Part shown: positions 46,162-55,535 of the stretch, in pieces
Position numbering within the stretch: the stretch's first letter is position 1
Layout of the letters: each line of letters starts with the position of its first letter
From: Alphaproteobacteria bacterium
GTDB taxonomy: Bacteria; Pseudomonadota; Alphaproteobacteria; Rhodospirillales; Rhodospirillaceae
NCBI GenBank assembly: GCA_012103295.1
Contig: WLXB01000004.1
Location: 17,112 to 81,111 of the forward strand
Length of the DNA: 64,000 nt
Reading direction: 5' to 3'
Notes under the pieces: model-generated
Databases searched by the model: none
Seen by the model: only the letters and a program-made list of their open reading frames with translations
What the model was told of the DNA's origin: nothing
Program-made: the position numbers and the translations under genes

Positions 46162-48293
46162 CGACTTTCTGTGATCAGTTTTTCGAAGACATCTGAAATT
46201 TCGGTTATTGCAGACGTGTCGTTGAACAGAGCCGGGGCGCGCTCCTGAATTCGCTTTCTCACAGACGTTCTAAACGGTTGGTCATGAACCAGGCGATAAG
46301 CAGTTTCGACATATTCGTCGGCGCTATCAACGACACAATCCATCACGTCCATACGTTTGTAGAAAGCAAATGTGTGACGGCCCCGCATAAAATTTCCGGG
46401 CCAGTGGACGATCGGTGTTCCGGTTATCAGACTTTCGAGACTTGTTTTGCCGCCGGACCAGTGGGGAATGTCCAGGAGAACGTCGGCGCTGCTGAGTAGG
46501 GCTGTGAAGTCACGACTTTTCACTCGCGGTAGGATTTTTACGCGGTGGATATTAGCGCCCATGCTTTTCTCCAACCGATTCAGAAACACATGGTCGGCAT
46601 GCGTATGAATGCTAAGAAAGTAGAGATAGGCATCCGGGTCTTTCTCAATCAAAGCTGCGGCGATTGAGTCAAAGTCTGGGTGAATTTTGTAGAGACTCTG
46701 GGCGCATAGGTAGGCGGACGCATTAGGGGTCATGCCAAAAGTAGAACGATTTACCGAAGATTCGGGCAAATTCGGCTCCGGCACAGAAATCGATAAACCA
46801 TCAAGTTTAATGAGGGTCTCACAGTAATGATCGTCCGCAGAGTCAGGCTCCATTGCTGCGACGGACAGGAACGCATCCATGTTTGGGATGCCGCTGGTAA
46901 CAGGGTGTCCCCAGCCCATCACCTGTACGGGCGCTGAACGGGCAAACGCCAAGAAATAGACCAGATCTTCCATCCCGATTTCTGGAAAATAGATCAGGTC
47001 CGCTTCTTCCGCTGCGACCATAGCCCGTGCTCGTGCCAAGTCATCGGGCAAATCAACAACGCGATCGGCCATATTGGCTAAGACTGGGGCGACAGGATCT
47101 TCCAACGGTAAAACAGGGCTGCGTAGTAAAATGACTTCGAAACGGTCTCGGTCCAGATGCTCGATCAAGCCTTGGCATAAGTATCCCACCGTATGACTAC
47201 GCAAAAAGCTTGAGAGAATTCCAACGCGAAACTTTTTCCGGTCCGGGGTTTGCCCGATGTGTGGGGCGGTCATAGCGAGATCTGGGCAGCACTCAAGATA
47301 GAAGGCCGCGATCCGTTCTTGAAAATCGCGATCGTTCTCACCGTGATAAGCGAGGTAGAAGTTTGTGAATCCCCCAGAGGCGTATGCGTCCGCGACGGGT
47401 CCACGGGGTAGGAGCTGAAGACCTTCGTCAATCATTGCCCTGTTCTTAGCAATCTCGACCGTGTCCTTGCTGATCACCGGCAGAGTCAGCACAATTTTTA
47501 ATCTTATGAGGACGCGAAATTCTGGATCGATGTCGAGCTTGGCAACACGCTGATACAGTTTCCAAGCAGCAGCTGTCCTTCCGCTCTTCTCTTCGGTTTC
47601 CGCGAGATAATACAACCCGTCAGGATGGTTCGGCACCCGTGCCAGAAATAAGGAGAGTTCGCGGTGAGCTTCACTTAACTTGCGTATCGAAAGGTATGCT
47701 TGGCCTAGCGCAAGACGAGCCGCGTCGTTCTCCGGATCAGCTTGAACAGCCTGTTGTCCAGACGTGACGGCCGAACGAGGTTGCCCGAGGGCTAGGCGCG
47801 CTTCAGTTAACAGACGCAAAGTCTCGGAGTGGTTTGGGCGCAAGGTGGCTGCCTTCGCTAACCACGCTTCCGCGCTTTCCTTTTTGCCAATTGAAAACAA
47901 AAGGCGGCCACAGTTCATTGTCGCCCCGGCGTGACTGGGGTCTATCTCAACGACCCGAACGAAGGCAGTAATTGCTTCAATAGTCTGGCCGGCTCGGCCG
48001 TATGCAGCCCCAAGGATATTTAAGATGCTCGGATTGTCTGGGTCTAGGCGGTTGGCGGCCGCCAATGCGTCAATGGCTTTTTCATTTTCGTCTTTGCGAT
48101 ATTGAATCGTGCCAAGTTTAAAAAGAGGAAGAGCGGAGTTCGGCGCAATGCGATAGGCTTTCTCATAGTGAATCATGGCCTCGTCGAGGGCGTCTACGTC
48201 AAGAAAATCGTCGCCCCGCCGCATATATGTTGCGAACGGCTCCTCGCTGTTTTCCGTTACTGGTGCGCTAGGTTGATCTGGTGTCTTTGACAT
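46158..48293 (-). CDS. TPR protein with divergent SPINDLY/OGT glycosyltransferase domain
   Basis: About 711 residues. The N-terminal half (about 20-290) is a run of TPR-like repeats, for example YEKAYRIAPNSALPLFKLGT and RLDPDNPSILNILGAAYGRA. The C-terminal half resembles GT41 (FRVGILSSFLRSHTVGYL, PVQVMGWGHPVTSGIPNMD, LLSSADVLLDIPHWSGGKTS), but with weaker catalytic blocks than the other two copies. The TPRs may recognise a protein acceptor such as flagellin, as in FlmG. The start is uncertain: ATG at 48293 (MSKTPDQPSAP) is preferred to ATG at 48344, neither having a clear ribosome-binding site. Confidence 0.8.
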   Translation of the reverse strand: MSKTPDQPSAPVTENSEEPFATYMRRGDDFLDVDALDEAMIHYEKAYRIAPNSALPLFKLGTIQYRKDENEKAIDALAAANRLDPDNPSILNILGAAYGRAGQTIEAITAFVRVVEIDPSHAGATMNCGRLLFSIGKKESAEAWLAKAATLRPNHSETLRLLTEARLALGQPRSAVTSGQQAVQADPENDAARLALGQAYLSIRKLSEAHRELSLFLARVPNHPDGLYYLAETEEKSGRTAAAWKLYQRVAKLDIDPEFRVLIRLKIVLTLPVISKDTVEIAKNRAMIDEGLQLLPRGPVADAYASGGFTNFYLAYHGENDRDFQERIAAFYLECCPDLAMTAPHIGQTPDRKKFRVGILSSFLRSHTVGYLCQGLIEHLDRDRFEVILLRSPVLPLEDPVAPVLANMADRVVDLPDDLARARAMVAAEEADLIYFPEIGMEDLVYFLAFARSAPVQVMGWGHPVTSGIPNMDAFLSVAAMEPDSADDHYCETLIKLDGLSISVPEPNLPESSVNRSTFGMTPNASAYLCAQSLYKIHPDFDSIAAALIEKDPDAYLYFLSIHTHADHVFLNRLEKSMGANIHRVKILPRVKSRDFTALLSSADVLLDIPHWSGGKTSLESLITGTPIVHWPGNFMRGRHTFAFYKRMDVMDCVVDSADEYVETAYRLVHDQPFRTSVRKRIQERAPALFNDTSAITEISDVFEKLITESR

Positions 48294-48377
48294 GCCGGGC
48301 GATAAAAGAGGTGCGAATGGAGCAGTGCAAACAGCATATAACATTGCTGCGCTGCAGGAACTCTATAGGTTAGAGCT

Positions 48378-50450
48378 ATGGAGAACACCACACTTCCATT
48401 GGCGGATCGTTTTCAAGATGCCGTCTCCGCCTATGAAAATGGCGATCTTGCCACGGCAGTGACCGCCAGTGAGGCGTTGCTGGCTGAGAATCCTGAGTTT
48501 GGAGATGCGCACAACCTGCTTTCTGCGATCGCCCAAGACCAGGACCGTCTCGCAGAGGCGGAGACCTATGCTCGGGCCGCGCTTCAGGCTGATCCAAACA
48601 ATCCTATTTATCTCAATACGCTTGGCAATGCGGTGCGGCGCCTCGGTCGCACAGATGAGGCAATTGATGTTTTTGAGTTGGCTCGGCGCGGTCTGCCTGA
48701 TCAGCCTGATATCCTTTTCAATTTGGGCAATGCCCTTCGCGATACCGGTCGCTTTGACGAAGCCGTAGACGCTTTTCGCGCCAGTTTGGCTATTAGTCCG
48801 GGCGTGGTGCCGGCGTACAACAACCTCGCCATTACTCTTAAGGCGATGGGAGACCCTGAGGGCGCTGCAACCGTTTTGATCGAAGGCCTGGCCTATGCCC
48901 CAAAGTCTCCGGATCTGAGATTTAACCTGGGCAATGCGCTTCAGGCTTCTGGTCGGTTAGACGCGGCTGAGTCCGCCTATCGGCGAGCGGTCGATCTCCG
49001 CCCGGAACACCCTGACGCGTGGGTTAATTTGGGTGTGGTGTGCGCTGCCCAAGACAAGACGACCGATGCGGAAGCCTGTTTTCGTCACGCCATCACCCTC
49101 GATAAAAATCTGGCTCAGGCCTATGTGGGGTTAGCCGACCTAGCGGACGACGGTAGTTTGGATGGGATTGCCCATCGCCGTAGTGTTCTGGCAATGGCAC
49201 CTGGGCTCGCGGCGATTCACTCCAGCCTCTTAATGTGTCTTCAGTACCCCGCTGATACGGCAATTGATGATCTTGCGGAGGAGCACCGCCTCTTTGGTGA
49301 GCGCCATCCATCGACAGACCCACCCACTTACTCCTCCACTCACGACTTTACACCGGAGCGGCCGCTCAAGCTCGGTGTTGTCTCTGGAGATTTTCGTTTT
49401 CACGCGATGCGATTTTTTGCTCTTCCCGTGTTGGCGACGCGCGATCGTAGCGCTTGGTCCTTAACCTGTTATTCCAGTACGGCGCACCCAGACGCCCACA
49501 CCAAGGCCTTTCGTCAAGCTGCAGATCGGTGGCGTGATGTGCGCGCTGTGTCTGATGACGCTCTGACGAACCTCATCGTCAAAGATGAAATTGACATTCT
49601 GATAGACCTGTCGGGACATGCGCCACACAATCGCTTACTCACGTTTACGGACAGACCAGCACCGTTGCAGGTCGCGTGGGGAGATTATGTCGATACACGT
49701 GGTGTTGCGGCGATCGATATCCTCATCGGAGATGCAACGCATACGCCGCCCGAAGATGACGATCGTTATGTTGAACGGGTCGTGCGCTTACCGACCGACT
49801 ACATCTGCTACGTTCCGCCACCATATCTTCCCCCGGCGGCACAGGCGCCTGCACTTCAAGCGGGCTGTGTCACGTTTGGTACGTTCAGTGAGCTCACAAA
49901 AATCCAACCGGAAACTGTTCGATTGTGGGCCGAGGTTCTTAAAGCCAATCCGGACTCACGGTTCCTCGCCAATGGATATTTACTCGCTGACGAGGTGCGC
50001 CAAGGTCGCTTATTGAATGCTTTTGCGGACTATGGCGTTGCCAGTGATCGTATTCTTATCGGCGCTGGCGGTGAGCATGCCGAGTTCTTAGAGCAGTACG
50101 CTGAGGTTGATGTCATTCTTGATACATGGCCGTACTCCGGCGGCTTAACAACATGCGAAGCGTTGGCAATGGGTGTGCCGGTTGTGACGTTAACAGGCGA
50201 ACGGTTCTGTGGTCGTCATGCGACAGCACATCTTCGCGCGGCGGGGCAAGCGCAATGGGTGGCGGCCAGCGAACAAGAATTTGTTGAGATCGCAACGGCG
50301 TTAGCCAGCAATATGGAATCACTGAGTGCTGTGCGACGAACACTGCGGAAGGCAATGCTTGCATCGCCGCTATGCGACGTTACCGCATTCTCGACCGCAT
50401 TCTTCGGAGTCTTGCGCGACGAATGGCAGGCTCGCTGCGAAGCTGAATAG
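48378..50450 (+). CDS. TPR-SPINDLY/OGT family glycosyltransferase (GT41)
   Basis: A 690-residue protein with about seven TPR repeats at 1-290 (for example PNNPIYLNTLGNAVRRLGRT and PDSPDLRFNLGNALQASGRL-like units) and a canonical GT41 domain at about 330-680: LGVVSGDFRFHAMRFFALPV, DILIDLSGHAPHNRLLTF, PLQVAWGDYVDTRGVAAID, VTFGTFSELTKIQPETVRLW and DTWPYSGGLTTCEALAMGVPV. Architecture matches bacterial OGT-like and FlmG-type protein glycosyltransferases acting in the cytoplasm. It is head to head with the other TPR-SPINDLY gene, whose longest form starts only 33 bp away, so their promoters overlap. Confidence 0.9.
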   Translation: MENTTLPLADRFQDAVSAYENGDLATAVTASEALLAENPEFGDAHNLLSAIAQDQDRLAEAETYARAALQADPNNPIYLNTLGNAVRRLGRTDEAIDVFELARRGLPDQPDILFNLGNALRDTGRFDEAVDAFRASLAISPGVVPAYNNLAITLKAMGDPEGAATVLIEGLAYAPKSPDLRFNLGNALQASGRLDAAESAYRRAVDLRPEHPDAWVNLGVVCAAQDKTTDAEACFRHAITLDKNLAQAYVGLADLADDGSLDGIAHRRSVLAMAPGLAAIHSSLLMCLQYPADTAIDDLAEEHRLFGERHPSTDPPTYSSTHDFTPERPLKLGVVSGDFRFHAMRFFALPVLATRDRSAWSLTCYSSTAHPDAHTKAFRQAADRWRDVRAVSDDALTNLIVKDEIDILIDLSGHAPHNRLLTFTDRPAPLQVAWGDYVDTRGVAAIDILIGDATHTPPEDDDRYVERVVRLPTDYICYVPPPYLPPAAQAPALQAGCVTFGTFSELTKIQPETVRLWAEVLKANPDSRFLANGYLLADEVRQGRLLNAFADYGVASDRILIGAGGEHAEFLEQYAEVDVILDTWPYSGGLTTCEALAMGVPVVTLTGERFCGRHATAHLRAAGQAQWVAASEQEFVEIATALASNMESLSAVRRTLRKAMLASPLCDVTAFSTAFFGVLRDEWQARCEAE

Positions 50451-50453
50451 CCC

Positions 50454-51290
50454 CTAAGTTGGGGGAATCATTGCTGCAAGTTGCCGGTTGGTGACGGTCA
50501 GCATGGCCAAACTAATAGACTCAGCACCTTGCAGTTCGTCACTCAGTTGATCGAATCGCTCAACACCGGCGCTGTTTTTCTCAATCCACGCCGTTAAAGC
50601 CTTTGCGCCGTCGAACTTGCCCTTACCACTTGAGGCAACGACCCGTTGGGTGATCGCCGTTTGCTGAGAAAATATCTCTTCAACAGCAGCGGAGACGGCA
50701 AGTTTCTGCCAATGCGTTCCCGGTGCCATGTTCCGTGCTCGGGCCCTTAAAAGCCCGAGACCAAATCGATGACCAACGCGGAAATATATGTCTGCGACTT
50801 GCGCCACCGGTTTCTTGGCCGTCTCGGCAACGCGTGCGAGATCATTGGCAGCGGCCTGGCGATACGCCATAGCAACACGACGGGCGAGGGCTTTCGGAAC
50901 ACCGTCGTCCATCAATGCCGTTGCTCGGGCATCGACATAGCTTGCAACCTCTGATGAGACGACTTTATCGAACACAGTGTTGAACGCTTGTACCTGAGGG
51001 CCAAGTTTGTTCAGAACACCCGCTACATTCATTGGAGCGGGTTGATTGCGCAACAACCATAAAACGCTCCGCTCAATCATCGCGTATACGTCTTCTAACA
51101 TCGCGGTTTGAGTCAATGCGGGGACCTGATTGTCCAAGGCTTCAATGTCAGACCATAGAGACCGCAGATCATATGCAGTGCGTGTAACGAGATAGGCGCG
51201 CACAACGTCAACAGGCCCCATCCCAGTGCGTTCCATCATCGTGGTTAGGAACGAAGCGCCAACCCGGTTTATGAAACTGTTCGTGACCAC
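50454..51290 (-). CDS. NAD-glutamate dehydrogenase, C-terminal part after a frameshift
   Basis: This 278-codon frame is the C-terminal domain of the large NAD-dependent glutamate dehydrogenase encoded upstream at 51269-55360. It reads TNSFINRVGASFLTTMMERTG, DVVRAYLVTRTAYDLRSLW and on to the end, continuing family sequence that the upstream frame loses. The true coding continues from about 51341 in this frame (YPDAIRSHKLRREIIAT), so the GTG at 51290 is probably not a genuine start. See the upstream entry for the break. The two parts together give about 1,635 residues, the normal size. Confidence 0.85.
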   Translation of the reverse strand: MVTNSFINRVGASFLTTMMERTGMGPVDVVRAYLVTRTAYDLRSLWSDIEALDNQVPALTQTAMLEDVYAMIERSVLWLLRNQPAPMNVAGVLNKLGPQVQAFNTVFDKVVSSEVASYVDARATALMDDGVPKALARRVAMAYRQAAANDLARVAETAKKPVAQVADIYFRVGHRFGLGLLRARARNMAPGTHWQKLAVSAAVEEIFSQQTAITQRVVASSGKGKFDGAKALTAWIEKNSAGVERFDQLSDELQGAESISLAMLTVTNRQLAAMIPPT

Positions 51291-54200
51291 GGTTGCAATG
51301 ATTTCCCGACGCAGTTTGTGACTCCGAATGGCGTCTGGGTATTTTTCTGAATCGGGGTTGGGAAATAGGCGATGAGATCATCTTCCATCACCGGATCATC
51401 GGGCAGATTGCTATTCACCACCCGTTCGTAAAGCCACATTTTGCTGTACGGCAGCAGAACGGAAATTTCAGGACGGGTTAAGCCTTGGCCACGAGCAGTG
51501 CGTTCTGCGATGACCTCATCATCCGGTAAAAACTCAATCGCTCGATCAAGCAACCCATCCCGTTCCATGGCCTTCATGGCTCGTTGCTGAGCTTCCAGGA
51601 CGTTGCCACCACGTTGCTCAATGAACGTGATGGTTTGTGTCTGTTGATAATTGTCACGTAACACTTGATCCGACACTTCGTCGGTCATCTTTTCCAAAAG
51701 TGTATTGCGTGCTTTCATTGTCAGTTGATCGGTCTGCACTAAACCGTTCAATAGAATCTTGATATTGACTTCATGGTCGGAGCAATCAACGCCGGCCGAA
51801 TTATCGATAGCATCGGTATTGAGTCGAACACCATTCAGTCCGCATGAGATGCGCCCTCTTTGAGTAACGCCTAGGTTTGCCCCTTCGCCGATTACTTTAA
51901 CTCTTAAGTCCCCAGCGTTGATTCGAATTGAGTCGTTGGCGCGATCCGACGCGTCAGCATGGCTTTCTTCTTCGCCCTTGATGTATGTGCCGATGCCGCC
52001 AAACCACATCAGATCCACATCGGCTTTCAAGATCGCGGTCAGCAAAGCGTTCGGTGCAATATCCACCTTATCCAGACCGAGTAAGGCTTTGATTTCTGAA
52101 GACACTTTTATGGATTTGGCCGACCGGTCAAAGATGCCCCCGCCCTTTGAAATCAGCTTGGTGTTGTAGTCGGTCCAGCCAGACCGCCCCATTTTGAACA
52201 AGCGGCTGCGTTCTTTCCAAGTTGCTGCTGCATCAGGGTTGGGGTCGATGAAGATGTGCATATGGTTAAAGGCTGCAACCAAACGAATGTGTTTGGACAA
52301 CAACATGCCATTGCCAAATACATCACCCGACATATCGCCAACACCGATGACGGTGAATTCTTCTTTCTGCGTATTGAGGCCAATTTCCCGGAAATGTCGC
52401 TTAACGGACTCCCACGCTCCCTTGGCCGTGATGCCCATAGCTTTGTGGTCGTAGCCATAGGTGCCACCAGACGCGTAAGCATCGCCCAGCCAATGGCCAA
52501 ACTCATCTTCTGAAACAGCGTTGGCAATATCCGAGAACGTCGCCGTGCCTTTATCGGCAGCGACCACAAGATAAGGATCATCGCCATCGCGCCGAACCAC
52601 GTCCTTCGGCGGCTTAATCTTATCGTTCACCACGTTGTCGGTAATGCCAAGTAGTGCGCGCTGCATGATTTGATAACAGGCGATCCCCTCGGCTTGAGAC
52701 GCGTCACGTCCACCTTCGGTTGGCGGGTTCTTGACGACAAAGCCACCTTTAGACCCGGTCGGCACGATCACCGCGTTTTTCACCATTTGAGCCTTAACCA
52801 GCCCGAGCACTTCAGAGCGGAAATCTTCCGGTCGATCCGACCATCTCAATCCTCCGCGGGCCACCGCACCACCGCGCAAATGAACGGCTTCGACCCGTGG
52901 CGAATAGACAAAGACTTCCTTCCACGGGCTCGGCCGAGGCAATTCGTCAATAGTCTTGCTGTTGAGCTTTAAAGACAGGTAGGCATAAGGCAGACCGTTT
53001 TCTGTCGTCTGAAAAAAGTTCGTCCGCAATGTTGAGTCGATCAAGTTGAGATAGCGCCGAAGAATTCGGTCTTCATCCGCGGACGAAACGCTGTCCAATG
53101 CGGCTATAATTTTTTTGTGCAGCTTGGTCTCATCTTTGACGGCAATCGCGGCCTTCTTCCCTTTGTGTCGCGCTGGATCAAACCGCGCCATAAACAGGTC
53201 GATCAACAACCGGCCTATTTTTGGATTGCAGGTAAAAGCGCTCTCGACGTAGGACTGAGAAAATGGAAAAGCAGCTTGTCGCAGAAATTTTGCATACGCG
53301 CGAAGAATTACAACGTCTCGCCACATCAATCCGGCCAGCGGGACCAGCCGGTTGAAGCCGTCACTCTCCATGTCGCCGGACCACACCCGAGCGAAAGCAT
53401 CGTGAACGCCGTCGCGCACCGCTTCAATGTCGATGCTCTGTCCATCAGACAAAGATAGGGCAAAATCATGGATCCAGATTGGGCCGCCACCAACAGTGCT
53501 GCCGCGCGGCGTAATTTGAAACGGAACTTCCCCGATAACCGTGAACCCCAGTTTCTCGATAACTGGCAAGACCTTGGAGAGAGTCAGTGGTGACCCTTTG
53601 GCGTAGATTTTGAAATGAATTTCGGCATGTGCGCTGCCGGTCTGTTCGTGAAGGTGCATGGCGATAGGTTCGCCGGCGAGAAGTGACTCGATTTTCTCAA
53701 TATCGAAAACTGCGGTCTCAAAAGAATAGTGATCCCGGTATGCAACCGGAAAAGCGTGGGCATAGCGGTCGTGCACATTCTTGGCCGCTTCCGAACCATG
53801 AACATCGACCAGGGCAGCCTGAAGGTCATCTTGCCAAACCCGCGCGGCGTTTGTGATTTCGGTTTCTAACGCCGCAATGTCGACGGTGGGAACTTTGCCC
53901 GGAGCGGTGGCGACGATGAAATGCAGCCGAGCAAGCGATGAGTCCGTCACTTGGGTAAAGAATGAAGAGATGCGCCCAGAAAACGCTTTCACCAAAATAT
54001 CAGAGATGGTTAGGCGTAACTCGGTGTCGTACCGATCCCGCGGCACGTAGACCAAACAGCTCGCAAACCGTTCGAAGTTGTCCTGTCGTACAAACAAAGC
54101 TGTGCGGCTTCGTTCGTTGAGCCGGAGAATACCTAACGCGAGTTGAACCAGATACTCCTCTGAGCTCTCAAACAGTTCGTCACGGGGCAGATTTTCCATA

Positions 54201-55360
54201 ACGTTCTGCAGCCGTTTGTCGTCGTGGCTGTGTTTGCGAAAGCCGATAGATGCACGTATGCGATCTATCTTGCGATGTAATACCGGAACAAAGTTTGGGC
54301 TATTGGTGTAAACATCAGCGGTGAACATGCCCGCAAAGATGCGCAATCCAACGGGCTTTCCCTTGTCATTGTAAGTTTTGACGCAAATGATGTCGTAATG
54401 CACCCGGCGATGAACGGTGGCGCGTTGATTCGCTTTAACGATCAGAAGAGGGCTTTTTTGATCGAGGAATTGTGCAAACAGGGGCGGAACCTCCGCGCCG
54501 TCGCGCACACCATCAAACATCACGAGTGACGGTTTACATAGAACGCCTAAATTTTCATCGCGCTGCATGCGTAGAATGCGCGTCTTGCCCTTGGCTTCGA
54601 TGGTGTACTCGCGATAACCGAGAAACGTGTAGTGATCGTCGTGGAGCCAGTGCAGAAAATCTTCGACTTCTTCAGACTGATCTTTTGACACCCCTTTTGG
54701 GCCGCCGTCGAAGTCAGCAGCAATGCGGGTGGCTTGCCGCCGCATATCCGGCCAATCTTCTACAGCGCGCCTTACGTCGTTGAGCACCGAACTAACAGTA
54801 TCGCCGATGCGGTCAATAATTTCCGGGTCGGTCTCTTTGCCAATTTGAATGTGCATGACGGATTCAAAATGAACGCCCTTTTTAGCGCGGACGGCTTCAT
54901 CGCGAAAAACTTCGTCATCCGGGTAAACGTCGACCAATTTTCCCTGAGAATCACGTTTCACAGGGATAACGGGATGGATGATGGACTGAGCTTGCTCACC
55001 CAGTCGCTCCAATTCAGCGGTAATGGAATCAACCAGAAACGGCATATCGTCTGTGATAATTTCAATGACTGTTCGATCAGCAGGCCAAACAGCCTTGCGG
55101 GATTTCTTGGCTGATGGCGTTAACACGCGGATGATCGGTTTTCCGGCTGGCCGAGTCTTGGCAAAGGCAAACGCAGAGGCCGCTGCCGCGAAGAGGTCTT
55201 CAGGTTTGGCCCCGGCGATGTCGTCCGGCGTGGAGTCTTCGTAAAACTGGCCGATGAACCGTTTCAAAACGCCCTTGGTTTTGCCGGATTCCTTGCTGTC
55301 TGCCAGAATCGACGTCTTTCTTACCAGGTCAGCCTTGCTCTTTTCTGAAGTGATAGCCAT
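51269..55360 (-). CDS. NAD-specific glutamate dehydrogenase (large form), frameshifted near its end
   Basis: Oxidatively deaminates glutamate to 2-oxoglutarate and ammonia. This frame gives 1,363 residues of the 1,600-residue (GDH-1600) family: an N-terminal regulatory/ACT-like region (FLHWLHDDHYTFLGYREY), then the catalytic domain (HLRGGAVARGGLRWSDRPEDF, VPTGSKGGFVVKN, GVGDMSGDVFGNGMLLS). It leaves the family frame after FPTPIQK, at a run of five A on the coding strand (51342-51346); one more A restores QKKYPDAIRSHK and joins the frame to the 278-codon tail at 50454. The break is either an assembly error in a homopolymer or a real mutation. Confidence 0.92.
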   Translation of the reverse strand: MAITSEKSKADLVRKTSILADSKESGKTKGVLKRFIGQFYEDSTPDDIAGAKPEDLFAAAASAFAFAKTRPAGKPIIRVLTPSAKKSRKAVWPADRTVIEIITDDMPFLVDSITAELERLGEQAQSIIHPVIPVKRDSQGKLVDVYPDDEVFRDEAVRAKKGVHFESVMHIQIGKETDPEIIDRIGDTVSSVLNDVRRAVEDWPDMRRQATRIAADFDGGPKGVSKDQSEEVEDFLHWLHDDHYTFLGYREYTIEAKGKTRILRMQRDENLGVLCKPSLVMFDGVRDGAEVPPLFAQFLDQKSPLLIVKANQRATVHRRVHYDIICVKTYNDKGKPVGLRIFAGMFTADVYTNSPNFVPVLHRKIDRIRASIGFRKHSHDDKRLQNVMENLPRDELFESSEEYLVQLALGILRLNERSRTALFVRQDNFERFASCLVYVPRDRYDTELRLTISDILVKAFSGRISSFFTQVTDSSLARLHFIVATAPGKVPTVDIAALETEITNAARVWQDDLQAALVDVHGSEAAKNVHDRYAHAFPVAYRDHYSFETAVFDIEKIESLLAGEPIAMHLHEQTGSAHAEIHFKIYAKGSPLTLSKVLPVIEKLGFTVIGEVPFQITPRGSTVGGGPIWIHDFALSLSDGQSIDIEAVRDGVHDAFARVWSGDMESDGFNRLVPLAGLMWRDVVILRAYAKFLRQAAFPFSQSYVESAFTCNPKIGRLLIDLFMARFDPARHKGKKAAIAVKDETKLHKKIIAALDSVSSADEDRILRRYLNLIDSTLRTNFFQTTENGLPYAYLSLKLNSKTIDELPRPSPWKEVFVYSPRVEAVHLRGGAVARGGLRWSDRPEDFRSEVLGLVKAQMVKNAVIVPTGSKGGFVVKNPPTEGGRDASQAEGIACYQIMQRALLGITDNVVNDKIKPPKDVVRRDGDDPYLVVAADKGTATFSDIANAVSEDEFGHWLGDAYASGGTYGYDHKAMGITAKGAWESVKRHFREIGLNTQKEEFTVIGVGDMSGDVFGNGMLLSKHIRLVAAFNHMHIFIDPNPDAAATWKERSRLFKMGRSGWTDYNTKLISKGGGIFDRSAKSIKVSSEIKALLGLDKVDIAPNALLTAILKADVDLMWFGGIGTYIKGEEESHADASDRANDSIRINAGDLRVKVIGEGANLGVTQRGRISCGLNGVRLNTDAIDNSAGVDCSDHEVNIKILLNGLVQTDQLTMKARNTLLEKMTDEVSDQVLRDNYQQTQTITFIEQRGGNVLEAQQRAMKAMERDGLLDRAIEFLPDDEVIAERTARGQGLTRPEISVLLPYSKMWLYERVVNSNLPDDPVMEDDLIAYFPTPIQKNTQTPFGVTNCVGKSLQPWSRTVS

Positions 55361-55462
55361 TCCGCGTTGCCCCGCTTATGCCCGTTTGCTTGACGCTATC
55401 GTGTACCTTGCTCTGTCGCGATGACAAAACCCTAGCACGTTTGCAGACGAATCAAGCAGCAA

Positions 55463-55489
55463 GGCCGCTCTCACTGGTGATGAGCGGCC
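55463..55489 (-). terminator. Hairpin between SDR and glutamate dehydrogenase genes
   Basis: A perfect 8-bp inverted repeat (ggccgctc / gagcggcc) with an 11-base loop lies in the 175-bp gap downstream of the SDR stop and upstream of the dehydrogenase start. On the transcribed strand it is followed by TTGCTGCTTG, not a clean T run, so a Rho-independent terminator is plausible but weak. Confidence 0.35.
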
Positions 55490-55535
55490 CAGCGGGCAAA
55501 AAGATATGGCGTTTGCGTGATGGTCTTATTGTCGC

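Noticed and set aside
51342..51346. Programmed -1 frameshifting to produce full-length glutamate dehydrogenase
   Set aside because: A slip on the A run would restore the frame, but there is no standard slippery heptamer with a downstream stem, and this family is not known to use recoding; an indel is simpler.
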